A stretch of DNA of 64,000 nucleotides from contig JAUIJC010000016.1 in NCBI GenBank assembly GCA_030431525.1, forward strand, positions 1 through 64,000. The letters are read 5' to 3'. The position numbers and the translations under genes are program-made. The notes beneath the pieces were generated by a model. The model ran no database searches, was not told where the DNA came from, and saw nothing but the letters and a program-made list of their open reading frames with translations. This DNA comes from Bacteroidia bacterium (lineage in GTDB: Bacteria > Bacteroidota > Bacteroidia > Cytophagales > JAAEPT01). How positions within the stretch are numbered: the stretch's first letter is position 1; each line of letters starts with the position of its first letter. Shown here piece by piece: positions 34,915-43,772 of this stretch.

Positions 34915-34948
34915 TAAAAAAGACAGCCCCATTCAAGGCTGCCTTTTG
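34915..34948 (-). terminator. Hairpin between the small exported protein and the SBBP gene
   Basis: AAAAGACAGCC with GGCTGCCTTTT forms a stem with one mismatch, flanked by T runs on the minus strand. It lies upstream of the small-protein gene and downstream of the SBBP gene, in tandem with the next terminator. Confidence 0.6.
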
Positions 34949-34984
34949 ATAAACTCAAAAAACCTTTGTGAGAATTTGAGCATC

Positions 34985-35016
34985 AAAAAAGCACCGTCGT
35001 TTGGCGGTGCTTTTTT
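34985..35016 (-). terminator. Terminator of the SBBP-repeat gene, copy of the 34313 hairpin
   Basis: AAAAAAGCACCGTCGTTTGG continues into CGGTGCTTTTTT. The stem differs from 34313-34343 by about one base in the loop. It lies 83 bases after the SBBP gene stop. Confidence 0.88.
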
Positions 35017-35098
35017 CAATACAGCTGATTTCGTATTGGCTAAGGAGGTGCCAAGGTAAATTCTATTTGAAAAAAGCTGTTAATTTCCTTTGCCAACA

Positions 35099-37534
35099 TT
35101 ACTCAATGACAAACTTAATTTCTTGTATCTCTTGAGTACTCAAATCCAAAATGACCATAGAGTATAGCCCTGGGTTGAGGGTGGTGGTAATGGCAGAAAT
35201 ATCAACTTCAGGGCCATTGACTTCAAGTGTCGTTTCCAAAATAGTTTGTCCAGACTGTACATCCAAAAGTTGAATCTGGGCGTTTGTATAACCTTCCGTA
35301 TAGGTTAGTTTTATCGGATCAGGAATAGGTTTTAGTCCAAATTTATTTCGTGGACATTCCTCCGGTGATTTTTCGATTACCCTGAATTTCAGGTATTCAC
35401 ATGCTGTGTTGGACTCAACAAAATAGTCATGATTTCCAATCATGCTATAGTCAAAGAAAAAGAGGTGCATCTCACCATCTTCATCTGTGTAGTGATATAA
35501 TCCTTCACTAATGTCACTCATTGGACACACCTCAATGGTGACAATTGGTCTGTAAATCGCAGGTTTTACATAGAGGAATAGATGCCTTTCATATTCGCTA
35601 CAGGGCTCTGCAAAAGTCATGTAGTTGGCATTTAGCGTATTACCTCCATCGATATATGAAGTCTGGATTTCAATTCCATTTTCCCAGATGTATTTTTCCC
35701 CAGCACAAATAGTATCATAAGCATATTGCTCATGAATAGTGAGGTTTAGGGTTACGATAGAGTCACATCCATTTTTTGTGCTTCCAACTCCTTGATAGGT
35801 GCCGCTGTGCGCGTAAAACTCACCTGTTAGTGGCCAATAGAAATCAAAGCATGCCTCGATGTCAACCGTTTCTTCAATGGTCACATTCATTAAGAGATTT
35901 AGGGTTACAATGGAATCACATCCAGTGATAGCGCCATTTGTAATCGTATGTGTTGCCGTGTTGTTGCTTGATGTATAGGTTATTCCATCGATCCAAGTGA
36001 AGGAGCCACAAGCAATGACCGTATCAATTCCATATTTAGTGGTGCAAGGTTTCAGTTTTTGAATGAAGACATCGTTATCTCCAGCAGAGGTTAAGTTGTA
36101 AATTGCTGAGGCAGGGTCAAAGTCTGTTTTTTCTTGAAAAAAACCAGTGGTATAAATATTTCCAAAGGCATCAGCTGCTATCGACCTTCCTTCATCATCT
36201 TTCTCGTGGGATAGTTGTCCTACACCATTGCCCATTGCTTTTGCCCAGACAAACTGCCCTGAGGTGTCGAGTTTTTCAATGAAAATGTCCCTTTCACCGA
36301 GTGAGCTTAGGCTAAAGGAATTTGTTGTGTCAGGGTCAAAGTCTACCGTGTTGGTGAAATAACCTGTGGTATACACATGACCTAAGCCATCGACAGTAAT
36401 ATCCATTCCTGCATCTTCATGAATAGAGCCAAAGGCTTTTGCCCACAGGAAATCCCCATTTCCAGTCAGTTTTTCAATAAAAATGTCTGAAGAACCAGTT
36501 GCGCTTAGATTATAGGTGTTTTGGCTAGGGTCAAAATCAGATGTGCCCCAAAAATAACCTGTGCAATACAGATCCCCTTTTTGGTCACAGGTGATTGACG
36601 TTGCCTTATCTTCATTTGTTCCTCCGATAGATTTTACCCAAACAAAGTCTCCATTGGCATCAAGTTTTTGGACAAATACTTGATCTTTCACAGGATATCC
36701 AGGAGATCTTAAGTTGAATACTGATCCAGAGGGGTCGAAATCAATGTTGCCTGAAAAAGTGCCTATTGTATAAACATTGTTTGCAGTGTCCACCGTGATA
36801 CCATTTCCAACAACGATGGAGGATTGTCCTGAAAATGATTTGGACCAAAGGTAGTCTCCATTTGTTTTTAGTTTTACAACAAATGCACTCCGTGGACCAA
36901 TGCTAGTATGAAGTGTCGTACTGTCATTTTGCTCAAAATTTATTTGGTCAGCATATACCCCCGTGACATATACGTTCTTATTCTCATCACAAGTAATGGA
37001 TGCCGCTTCGTCGTTTAGGTTTCCCCCAGCTGTTTTTGCCCATCTGAAGATTCCACTCGGACTTAGCTTCATTACGAAAACATCAGTGTAGTTATCTGTA
37101 GTTGAACTTGCGGAGTACACCTTTGGTCCAGGGTTTAGGTCGATGGTTCCGCGAAAGCCTCCAGTGACATAGACTGCTCCATTGGAATCAGTGGTGACGG
37201 AGGTGCCATAACTGATATTACTATTTTGTATTGGGCTGATGTTTTCAATCATTTTGGCCCATATGAAGTTCCCATTGGAATCCAGCTTTTGAATGAAAGT
37301 GGCGTTTGAGATGGTGTGTGTAAGGTTAAAGGTGTTCGGTCCTGGGTCAAAGTCAACCGTACCATGAAACCGACCTGTAGTAATGACGTTTCCATCAGGG
37401 TCAGTAGTAATACTTGTTCCAATGTCTTTTTGAGTGTTTCCGCTACAAATGGCCCAATCAAATTGTTGGTCCTGTGCGAATACTGAGGCTGAGCTCATGA
37501 AAGCCAGCCAAAGCATGAGTAGTCCTTTTCTCAT
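35099..37534 (-). CDS. Secreted SBBP-repeat (beta-propeller-like) protein, probably T9SS cargo
   Basis: The 811-residue protein has a signal peptide (cut near VFAQ, about residue 20). About seven SBBP-type repeats follow, each built as DFDPxxxxFxLxS, then DxFIxKLDxxGxFxWAKxxG, then DxxGNxYxTGxF, to about residue 510. Two Cys-containing repeats with CDSIVTLNL follow (about 515-610), as in SprB-like adhesins. The C-terminus (YTNAQIQLLDVQSGQTILE ... NPGLYSMVILD ... KFVIE) has the layout of a T9SS sorting domain but lacks the usual final basic residue, so T9SS export is likely, not certain. Probably a cell-surface adhesin or scaffold. Confidence 0.8.
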   Translation of the reverse strand: MRKGLLMLWLAFMSSASVFAQDQQFDWAICSGNTQKDIGTSITTDPDGNVITTGRFHGTVDFDPGPNTFNLTHTISNATFIQKLDSNGNFIWAKMIENISPIQNSNISYGTSVTTDSNGAVYVTGGFRGTIDLNPGPKVYSASSTTDNYTDVFVMKLSPSGIFRWAKTAGGNLNDEAASITCDENKNVYVTGVYADQINFEQNDSTTLHTSIGPRSAFVVKLKTNGDYLWSKSFSGQSSIVVGNGITVDTANNVYTIGTFSGNIDFDPSGSVFNLRSPGYPVKDQVFVQKLDANGDFVWVKSIGGTNEDKATSITCDQKGDLYCTGYFWGTSDFDPSQNTYNLSATGSSDIFIEKLTGNGDFLWAKAFGSIHEDAGMDITVDGLGHVYTTGYFTNTVDFDPDTTNSFSLSSLGERDIFIEKLDTSGQFVWAKAMGNGVGQLSHEKDDEGRSIAADAFGNIYTTGFFQEKTDFDPASAIYNLTSAGDNDVFIQKLKPCTTKYGIDTVIACGSFTWIDGITYTSSNNTATHTITNGAITGCDSIVTLNLLMNVTIEETVDIEACFDFYWPLTGEFYAHSGTYQGVGSTKNGCDSIVTLNLTIHEQYAYDTICAGEKYIWENGIEIQTSYIDGGNTLNANYMTFAEPCSEYERHLFLYVKPAIYRPIVTIEVCPMSDISEGLYHYTDEDGEMHLFFFDYSMIGNHDYFVESNTACEYLKFRVIEKSPEECPRNKFGLKPIPDPIKLTYTEGYTNAQIQLLDVQSGQTILETTLEVNGPEVDISAITTTLNPGLYSMVILDLSTQEIQEIKFVIE

Positions 37535-37850
37535 TGTTGTGTGTTAAAAGGTGATTAAAAGAAAGCTCCCTGAAAGGTCAAGACCTTCTTGACTGAGGGA
37601 TGTACAAAAGTGCATGGGGAGGCTTTCTTAAATCGTTCAAGGACTTCCACAAATCAATCAGGGACTGTCTCATTTCGGTCAAAAAAGGTCTCTAATCAAT
37701 CATAGTACCCCATAATAGTCAGTTTAGAAGAGGGGAGGGTACTGAAGGCAACAATGTTTTTCAGTCAAGTAGAAGCCTTTGTAAGGGCTCTTTTTATGGG
37801 TTTCAAGAGAATGATAACGTGGCGGTTTTACCTTTGGCTTCATAAAAAAT
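37535..37850. other. Non-coding gap upstream of the SBBP gene
   Basis: No gene is supported. A hairpin with TCCCT/AGGGA outer and GTCAAG/CTTGAC inner arms lies at about 37569-37603, just upstream of the SBBP start, and could be a leader structure. A GCCTTTGTAAGGGC palindrome at about 37771 faintly resembles the core of the 19.2-kb repeat. Confidence 0.4.
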
Positions 37851-37883
37851 AAAAAGGGCTACCTCGGAAGAGATAGCCCTTTA
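37851..37883 (-). terminator. Terminator of the 521-codon exported-protein gene
   Basis: On the minus strand AAAGGGCTATCTC/GAGGTAGCCCTTT is followed by T-rich sequence. Confidence 0.88.
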
Positions 37884-37915
37884 ACAAATTCAATAAGGAT
37901 GTGGGTATTTCCCTT

Positions 37916-39445
37916 TTATTTAAAGGCCACTTTGTTGATGAAGAACACTACGCGCTTCTTCTTGTTACCCTTCTTTTTCTCCTCCTTGTTTTTGATTTTC
38001 TGAGTGCCTGAGGCCAAGAAATATTGGTCGTAGAGGTGGAGGACATCATTGCTACTGGTCCAACGAACCTTGTCTGCTTCATTGAAGGTTGTCAGGATAT
38101 CCAAAGAGTGCTCATTCTTTACTCGACCATTTTTGTCAAAAGCCATGGACTTAATGGTAGAGCTGGCGCAGAAAATTAAGTCAGTTGCTCCAGACTCATG
38201 AGCTGTTACAGTAAGGAATCGCTTCACATAAAACGGCTTGTAGGAAGGCCACATCTCGAAAGTATTGCTCCAAAGCATTTTGCCATTTTGGCTGAAGGAT
38301 GCGATGGCAGCGTGAGTGTACTGATAGCCATCAAACACCTGCCTGGTTCTAGTGATGGTGTTACCGTTGGCATCAGTGGTGGTATAGGTCTCGGTTCTGT
38401 AAGTAGGGTAGTAGAACTCACCTACGAAAGTGTAACCCATTGGGCTTTCGGTGATGTCATGGATGGCGCAGAGATAGTTGAGCGTTAGCTCTTTGCCTTT
38501 TTTCTCCTTCTTGTTCTTTTTCTTCTCAATTTTTTCCTGTCTCCTCTCAGAAAGGTAGGAGGTGAAATTCTTGAGGTCCAGATAGTTGGTGTAGGTGATG
38601 AACTGTTTGCTTCCAGCGTGGTTTAGCTTGGCGAAGAAGATTCCCTCAGAAACTGGTTTTTTGGTGTTTTTAGTCGAGTAAGTACCCGACATCAAATAGT
38701 TGTTCTTGGAATCCTTTGAGAAGGTGAGGCTTTGCAGTTGGTGGGTTTCATCGTAGTTGTGTACGACAAGTTTTCCAATGCTTTTGCCGTGCTCATCAAA
38801 GCGCATGATGGAATAATGCAACTTTTGTTTTTTACCGCTTTTGTAGACGAAAAACAGCTCTGTGTCCTTTTTTTCGCTGACAGGTTCCAAGTCATAAAAG
38901 GAAAGCTTTTTTTCTCCTAATTGGGTATCTGGAAAGTAGGATTTGCTGGAGCCAGATTTCAGGTCAACAACTTGGATGAGGTGCTTCTTTTTTACGCTAA
39001 GAGCAAAATAGGCTTTGTCATTCAATACCAACCACTCTTCGATGTTGGCTTTTTTCGGAAAAATGCCTGAAACTTTTTTGCGGTCAAGGGAAGGAACTTT
39101 CAGGGTGTAGAGCTCAAAGCTCCCTTCTTTCTTGTTGCGGTTAAGGAAGAAAAGTTCCTTGGTAGAGGAATAGAAATAGCTCTTGGATTTCCGCTCAAGG
39201 CTAAGGTTAATTTTGTTTTTGCGGTTCAGGTTTTTGTCGACAAGTTCAAAACGTCTGATGGTTGTTTGGTTTTCACCGTCAATGCTTGAGGTGACGACTG
39301 AACCATTGTTCCCAAAAGTGAACAGCTCGTAGTCTTCGAATTCATCATTAAACTCGACACGGTCGGTTTGGTTGATTTGGGAAATGGCAGGTAGGCAGAT
39401 ACAGAATAGAATTGATGCTATCCAAAAACGGATGTATTTGGTCAT
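37916..39445 (-). CDS. Exported protein of unknown function, paralogue of the next gene
   Basis: I do not recognise a named family. From the ATG at 39445 it has 509 residues; the earlier frame to 39481 is less likely. A signal peptide ends near AISQ (about residue 23). The rest is beta-rich with Lys-rich linkers, including a basic stretch RRQEKIEKKKNKKEKKGK near 310 and a Lys-rich C-terminal loop. GEFYYPTYRTETYTTTDANG and then IASFSQNGKMLWSNTF match the equivalent parts of the next gene, suggesting related propeller-like proteins. It probably works in the periplasm or on the outer membrane. It is separated from the paralogue by a terminator. Confidence 0.65.
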   Translation of the reverse strand: MTKYIRFWIASILFCICLPAISQINQTDRVEFNDEFEDYELFTFGNNGSVVTSSIDGENQTTIRRFELVDKNLNRKNKINLSLERKSKSYFYSSTKELFFLNRNKKEGSFELYTLKVPSLDRKKVSGIFPKKANIEEWLVLNDKAYFALSVKKKHLIQVVDLKSGSSKSYFPDTQLGEKKLSFYDLEPVSEKKDTELFFVYKSGKKQKLHYSIMRFDEHGKSIGKLVVHNYDETHQLQSLTFSKDSKNNYLMSGTYSTKNTKKPVSEGIFFAKLNHAGSKQFITYTNYLDLKNFTSYLSERRQEKIEKKKNKKEKKGKELTLNYLCAIHDITESPMGYTFVGEFYYPTYRTETYTTTDANGNTITRTRQVFDGYQYTHAAIASFSQNGKMLWSNTFEMWPSYKPFYVKRFLTVTAHESGATDLIFCASSTIKSMAFDKNGRVKNEHSLDILTTFNEADKVRWTSSNDVLHLYDQYFLASGTQKIKNKEEKKKGNKKKRVVFFINKVAFK

Positions 39446-39534
39446 GAGTGAAAATTGGTTGATAGGAGTGAGAATTCTCAATTATTAGGAGTAGGGAATA
39501 AGATAAAGTTAGTGAATATTAAGCCTTTAAATAG

Positions 39535-39572
39535 AAAACCCCGACCAGTAGAACACAGGTCGGGGTTTCTTC
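39535..39572 (-). terminator. Terminator of the 561-codon exported-protein gene
   Basis: AAACCCCGACC/GGTCGGGGTTT with a T-rich end on the minus strand. Confidence 0.9.
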
Positions 39573-39590
39573 AAAAATGAGGAAAATCTC

Positions 39591-41276
39591 TTAACGATCA
39601 GCAACAAGCGTTTGCTTGGCCTTCAAATCAACAGTACCAAACTTGTAACGCTTACCCTTCTTGGCAAAGATTACAAGGTTTTCACCCTGACTGCCTTGGT
39701 AGCTAACGTTTGGCTTGAAGTAAACCCCCGAGTTTTGTGCCTCTGTGAACAAAGATTTTGTTCTCTTACCTGTCAACAAGTTAATCTCGTGCTTGGTAAC
39801 TACGGCATTACCCAAACGCTTCAAGTTCTTTTGACGTTCGTGGGTTTCAGTTGTACGCTCCAAGTTCTTGATGTGGTCGTTGTAGGCTACGATTAGTTTA
39901 TTGCCATCAAAGCCAGCAAGGTAGGAGTAGTGCTGACGGATTTGTGGAATGGAGAACCAGCTCACACCCCATGGACCGTAGCAGATTCCTGCATAGCTAT
40001 AGTTAATGAAGAAGTCCTGGTTTTTTGGGATACGGTTGGCCCAAATGAGCTCACCCTCCGCTGTGAAGTTGATGGCAACAATGTCGCCATAGTGCCAACG
40101 CTCAGCAGTAGTATTACCATTGCCATCAGTGTAGCGCTGGTAGTAGAACTGCTCACCCAGGAGAACGATACCACCATCAGCCTTGTCCAAGATTTTCATG
40201 TTGGAGTCGAAAGAGTTGGTAGCGTTGTTCTTATCCTTGCCTTTCTTAGCTTGGCGCTTTGTGAGGAACTGGTCCTTGAATTCTTTGTCAAATTCGGTAA
40301 CCTTAGAAACCATAACTTCCTTGGAAAGGTTATCGATTTTCAAGTAGTAGCAACCATCCAAGCTATTAGTGAAACGAGTCTTCTGCTTACCGTTTTTCTT
40401 GGTTTTCACCTCAGGTTTGGAGTAGTAACCAGCTACAACCAAATCATTTTCTGCATTGATGTTGAAGACCATGTCAGTGATAGCAAAGCGGGCTGTGTTG
40501 AATAGACCAACACGTTCTACTTTGATTTCATCGACAGCTTCTTCCCATTTTTCAAAATCCCTGTTGGCGTCAAATGAGCCAATGTAGAATTTGTTGTTTG
40601 CACGACGCGCGTAGTAAACAGAGCCATCGTTGTCAAGGATGTAGTTGTAAGACTTATAGTCGTCGTCCTCTTTCTTGTAAGACTCCTCCTTGCTCAAAAG
40701 AACGTTTAAGTCGCTGTCGATAAGTTTGTGGCGAACAACGTACTTACCAGCTTCTTTGTAGTAACCTTCATGTTTGACCAAGATTTTGGATTTGTCTTCG
40801 GAAATGTAAACATCATAGTCACCACGACGACGCTTTTTTTCTACAGGAATATCCAAAACAGTAACGTGCTTGTCGTTTGTTTTACCTGTTTTGGCATTTA
40901 CTGTAAAGGCATACACCTCATTTTTCTTGGACTCCTTTTTATACTGGGAGATGAAAACAAGGAATTGGCCGTCGATGAACTCTACGTTCTCGATTTCTAC
41001 TTTTTTGATGCCTTTGATACGTGGCGGTTCAACCTCACGGGAGAACTCCTTGGCCATGGTCTTTTTGTTGAACATTTCCACCACATACTTGTTGCGCTCT
41101 TGAGCAAAGGTGTAAATACCTTCGCTGTCCTCGCCCAAAATAGTAGGGTAGTAATGCTTGGAAGTGGCCTTATTCTCTTGGCCCCATTTTACGTTTTGGG
41201 CTTGGGCCGTTTGACCAGCCATGGCAAGTCCCAGGGTCAAAGCAATAGCTTTAACGCAGGTAATTAGTCGTTTCAT
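39591..41276 (-). CDS. Exported protein of unknown function, propeller-like
   Basis: The 561-residue protein has a signal peptide (MKRLITCVKAIALTL start, cut near AQAQ, about residue 27). No catalytic motif is visible. The sequence is beta-rich with repeated blade-like segments such as DGSVYYARRANNKFYIGSFD and ILDKADGGIVLLGEQFYYQR, so a beta-propeller or similar repeat fold is likely. GEQFYYQRYTDGNGNTTAER and then AEGELIWANRIPKN mirror the preceding paralogue (GEFYY ... GNTITRTRQ ... NGKMLWSNTF). Basic clusters (KKRRRGD, KTKKNGKQK) are notable for an exported protein. It is likely a surface or periplasmic binding protein. Confidence 0.6.
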   Translation of the reverse strand: MKRLITCVKAIALTLGLAMAGQTAQAQNVKWGQENKATSKHYYPTILGEDSEGIYTFAQERNKYVVEMFNKKTMAKEFSREVEPPRIKGIKKVEIENVEFIDGQFLVFISQYKKESKKNEVYAFTVNAKTGKTNDKHVTVLDIPVEKKRRRGDYDVYISEDKSKILVKHEGYYKEAGKYVVRHKLIDSDLNVLLSKEESYKKEDDDYKSYNYILDNDGSVYYARRANNKFYIGSFDANRDFEKWEEAVDEIKVERVGLFNTARFAITDMVFNINAENDLVVAGYYSKPEVKTKKNGKQKTRFTNSLDGCYYLKIDNLSKEVMVSKVTEFDKEFKDQFLTKRQAKKGKDKNNATNSFDSNMKILDKADGGIVLLGEQFYYQRYTDGNGNTTAERWHYGDIVAINFTAEGELIWANRIPKNQDFFINYSYAGICYGPWGVSWFSIPQIRQHYSYLAGFDGNKLIVAYNDHIKNLERTTETHERQKNLKRLGNAVVTKHEINLLTGKRTKSLFTEAQNSGVYFKPNVSYQGSQGENLVIFAKKGKRYKFGTVDLKAKQTLVADR

Positions 41277-41407
41277 AAACGAAAACGAATTGGATTGGTT
41301 AAAAGAAAAAACTTGGTTAACAAGAATTAATGAAAAGGCTGAAAATTAGCTTATAAAAGAAGGGTTTTTTCATCTAAAAGCCATAATTCAATCATTAAAT
41401 TCAAGGA

Positions 41408-43522
41408 TTAATTGCTTACAATGGTGAGGTCCTCACTGATGAGTTTTTCCAATTTTTTTAGTCTCATGGGTCCATCATAGTTGAGTGTATGCTCGTAGAG
41501 CCACTCTCCCGTTTTGAGGTCAAAAAGCACAAAGTAATAAATGGAATTTCCTCGTTTATTTGTCCTTAAGGCCACATCACAAATAAGGTTTGAACCAAAA
41601 TTACGTGAAGCATTTCCCAGCAGGTCTGAGCTTAATGGAAGGATTTCTAACTCTCCATGCATATGTCTTTCTGCAAGCCATTCTTCTAAGAGAATGTAGT
41701 CGTTAAAATCATCCAAGGTATTTGCAGAAAGTCCCTTGGTGCTAATGGTTCGAGATTCAATGCCGACTTGATTAGCCTGTTGTTCCACAATCTGGTCGAA
41801 TTGTTTTTTCGAATCCTCGGACTCCAGGAATTTTTTAGAAACAAAGTAATCCGGATCAACCACAACAATTGACTTAGCATGAATATTTCCTATGCCTGCT
41901 TTAAAGGCTTTCTGCATTGCCTTTTCTTTGGCCATACGTTCCTTATAGCTCAAACCTTCTTCTTGTTCCTTCTTTGCTCGTTTCTGGTATGCGTCCTTAA
42001 AGGCTTTGGTGAAATGTGGATCTTCAAGGTCTTCAATAAAAGCCATTCGGAAAAATTCACCATCCCGTTTCATCTTTGCTTTGATGATTTCACGTTCCCT
42101 AATACGAGGGTTAGGATTGGTTACAGTGATTGGAGCATTATAATCCTCGGGAATTGTTTTCCAGTAGTCCTGTAGGTTTAATCCATTATCCACCACCAAC
42201 CCTTCAACCAATTCCTTCTCCATTTTTACAAAGAAATTGTTGTCCTTGTGCTTTTGGCGGACATACCTAAGGTACTTTAGGGCAACTGTGTTGAGTTGCT
42301 TAGCATTTAACTGTTTGAGTAGGTAATGAAGCTGTTGGGATTCGCCTTCTACTTTAGTGTAGGAGCGAGCTACCCAGTGAAACTCATTGATATTCTTATA
42401 TTTCGTCAGGCCATAGAGAGCCTTGGCGATAGACTCTTCCAAAAACTTGTTATCCGGATGTTTTTGCAAAAGGAGGTAGGCAGAGTATATGGCATCCCCG
42501 TAGTTGGCGTTAATCAAATCAAGATAAACTGATTCAAAGCGGGCGATTTCACGAATTTTAAAAAACTCCTCTTTAGGAAATAAGAAGTCTTGGTTGCCAC
42601 CTTCATTCTTATGTTTGTTTAAGAGCTTTTTCAGGTCTTCTTTCCGCGTATGAATGTTAGGATGCGTGTGCATATCATCCTCGTAATTCATTTCGCTGGA
42701 GATCGGAGTGAATTCTTTTTTGAAAAAGCTACCTGGAATTACCAAGCTACCCTTGTTGAAAAAAGTGGTGTCGAAAGGCACCTCATCAAAAGGGAGATAG
42801 GCATAGTGAAGCACATTGAAATGGTCAATAAAGTTTTGAGGGTCGTAGCCAGATTTTAAGTACCTGAGAAATCCCAGTTCATCAGCCTCAGTTTCAAACT
42901 CACGGGAACGCGAGAAGGCCGCAAAGATTTTCTGGTCAATGCTCATACCTCGGTATTGTCCCTTGTTCTTTTTCAACTTGAGGTTTTCCAAGTGATGGTT
43001 CAAGGAATGCTTTTCCGTGTAATGGGCGATTTCATGGCATAAGGTAGCCGCCAAGTGAGCCTCATTTTCGATTTGTGCCAAGTACCCCACGTTGATACCG
43101 ATAATCCCTTCAGGTGTACAAAAAGCGTTTGTTGAGCTTGACTTATAGGTGTAAAACTGAAGTTTGGCTGCAAGGGCAGGTTCATTTTCTAAGATTTTCG
43201 CTGCCACTTTATTCACGTAATCAGTGAGCGGATCCCCGAAAAGGATTCGTCCACTAAGGAGCATTTCCTGGTGAAGGAAAGTAGTTTCAAGAGTGAATTC
43301 TTCCTTGGTCTTTTTATCTCGTCGTTTGTCCTCTTCACTAATGTTCTCCTCTAGGTTTGTCTCGTAGTTTTCCGCTGCACTTTTCAGGAAATAGGTAGGG
43401 ATTTTACCCTCTGCCCTCAATGGCTTAAAGTCCTTAAATGCTACATTTTGGGCAAAAACCTCTGAAAGTGAGAAGAGTAAAGCCAGAAGTAACCCTGCCC
43501 TTAAAAAGAACTGTTTGAACAT
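41408..43522 (-). CDS. Exported M48-family zinc metallopeptidase
   Basis: The 704-residue protein has a signal peptide (cut near VFAQ, about residue 25). The HExxH zinc site is TLCHEIAHYTEKH (H163, E164, H167), and the third ligand lies in SREFETEADELGFLRYLKSG, the usual M48 arrangement for BepA/Oma1-like proteins. The long C-terminal half (about 330-704) is helical, TPR-like to about residue 450, then less clear. M48 periplasmic peptidases degrade or help fold outer-membrane proteins, which is a reasonable guess here. It lies upstream of the two exported paralogues, in the same orientation. Confidence 0.88.
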   Translation of the reverse strand: MFKQFFLRAGLLLALLFSLSEVFAQNVAFKDFKPLRAEGKIPTYFLKSAAENYETNLEENISEEDKRRDKKTKEEFTLETTFLHQEMLLSGRILFGDPLTDYVNKVAAKILENEPALAAKLQFYTYKSSSTNAFCTPEGIIGINVGYLAQIENEAHLAATLCHEIAHYTEKHSLNHHLENLKLKKNKGQYRGMSIDQKIFAAFSRSREFETEADELGFLRYLKSGYDPQNFIDHFNVLHYAYLPFDEVPFDTTFFNKGSLVIPGSFFKKEFTPISSEMNYEDDMHTHPNIHTRKEDLKKLLNKHKNEGGNQDFLFPKEEFFKIREIARFESVYLDLINANYGDAIYSAYLLLQKHPDNKFLEESIAKALYGLTKYKNINEFHWVARSYTKVEGESQQLHYLLKQLNAKQLNTVALKYLRYVRQKHKDNNFFVKMEKELVEGLVVDNGLNLQDYWKTIPEDYNAPITVTNPNPRIREREIIKAKMKRDGEFFRMAFIEDLEDPHFTKAFKDAYQKRAKKEQEEGLSYKERMAKEKAMQKAFKAGIGNIHAKSIVVVDPDYFVSKKFLESEDSKKQFDQIVEQQANQVGIESRTISTKGLSANTLDDFNDYILLEEWLAERHMHGELEILPLSSDLLGNASRNFGSNLICDVALRTNKRGNSIYYFVLFDLKTGEWLYEHTLNYDGPMRLKKLEKLISEDLTIVSN

Positions 43523-43772
43523 GAGAGGAGTTTTTTAAACAAATTGATATCAGTAGGCTTAAAAATGGATAAGCGCCAAAGAATGCCACAAAGGTAAAAC
43601 CTTTATTTTAAATCAAAAGGATGGTTCTAAGGGAAGAAAATTATTCAGGTTTGAAAAGTAAACCATTGTCATCAATTCTGTTCCCGCAAGGTCAAATGGT
43701 TATCCCGCAAGGTGAAGGGGTTGTTTGAAATTCACAATATAGGTTGGAGGGAGATGGCTTTCTAAAGGAAAA

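Noticed and set aside
43680-43725. Short CCCGCAAGGT direct repeat upstream of the M48 gene
   Set aside because: Only two copies of about ten bases; could be chance, no clear regulatory pattern.
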